Shown piece by piece: positions 63,887 to 64,000 of a stretch of DNA of 64,000 bases. Both the position numbers and the translations under genes were made by a program. Position 1 is the stretch's first letter. Every line of letters starts with the position of its first letter. Source of the DNA: Nocardia testacea NBRC 100365 (GTDB lineage: Bacteria > Actinomycetota > Actinomycetes > Mycobacteriales > Mycobacteriaceae); NCBI RefSeq assembly GCF_000308775.1, contig NZ_BAGJ01000274.1, forward strand, positions 62,001 to 126,000, given 5' to 3'. A model generated the notes under the pieces. It had not been told where the DNA came from. It searched no databases and saw only the letters and a list, made by a program, of their open reading frames with translations.

Positions 63887-64000
63887 TCAGCCGACCGGGT
63901 CCAGCACCAGAGCCTGGCGGCGTTGATGCACGGTCAGATACCGCAGACCATGCGCTCCCGCGGTGAACGCGCGCCGTGACCGGCGCGGCAGCCATACCAG
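63887..64000 (-). CDS. partial gene, C-terminal 37 codons
   Basis: A frame open to the right edge of the window ends with TGA at 63887-63889. It encodes a basic stretch (LVWLPRRSRRAFTAG) then HQRRQALVLDPVG. Too short to identify; included as a likely 3' end because coding-like GC skew continues to the edge. Confidence 0.35.
   Translation of the reverse strand: MVWLPRRSRRAFTAGAHGLRYLTVHQRRQALVLDPVG

Overview
The window is high-GC DNA (GC-rich third codon positions, many GTG and TTG starts, frequent ATGA/GTGA stop-start overlaps) from an actinomycete. WXG100 proteins with a WXG100-type toxin, several P450s, a terpene cyclase, PucR regulators and aromatic-acid catabolism point to the mycolata, most likely Nocardia or a close relative. 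That placement is inference; there is no rRNA or tRNA in the window to fix it.

Layout. 0-4 kb (minus): an ABC exporter (partial permease plus ATPase), a class I terpene cyclase and a P450 translationally coupled to it, preceded by a 74-aa unknown. 4.2-6.8 kb (plus): two WXG100 proteins, a WXG100-type toxin with a C-terminal restriction-endonuclease-fold nuclease domain, and a HEAT-like immunity protein. 6.8-11.5 kb: small conserved genes, a 31-aa hydrophobic peptide followed by two hairpins, an N-terminally short TetR overlapping a divergent reductase, an aldo/keto reductase remnant and a DUF3048 lipoprotein. 11.9-20.9 kb (minus): a six-gene aromatic catabolic operon (aryl-AMP ligase, NDP-forming acyl-CoA synthetase, aryl-CoA hydroxylase, phenol hydroxylase-like monooxygenase, C-C hydrolase, extradiol dioxygenase) with a divergent PucR regulator. 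23.3-27.9 kb (minus): sugar-acid degradation (dehydratase, 2-hydroxyacid dehydrogenase, KDPG-type aldolase, KDG-type kinase). 28-32.3 kb: STAS protein, epoxide hydrolase with divergent TetR and a nested palindromic operator, membrane protein, GNAT.

32.4-44.4 kb is the most unusual stretch. It begins with a P450 whose stop codon overlaps the start of a 23-aa peptide gene that has a near-perfect Shine-Dalgarno, followed by a Tat-exported berberine-bridge-type flavoenzyme. The layout is that of a P450-modified ribosomal peptide (RiPP) locus. Next come a P450 lacking the ExxR arginine, a radical SAM enzyme, an ordinary P450, a deazaflavin-type reductase, a secreted GH1 glycosidase, and a second ExxR-less P450 paralogous to the first. 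That is four P450s and one radical SAM enzyme in 12 kb.

45.2-46.5 kb is a scar of broken genes and short repeats. 46.5-64 kb is a redox, stress and housekeeping block: DksA/TraR zinc finger, CBS-BON protein, PucR regulator, two unrelated DUF488 proteins, alkyltransferase-like protein, uracil-DNA glycosylase, aconitase, ferredoxin reductase, transaldolase, cupin, cytochrome c oxidase subunit I, ferredoxin plus SufR-like regulator behind a clear palindrome, AhpD-like protein and universal stress protein. The mix resembles a redox or low-oxygen adaptation island, but no regulon motif was proven.
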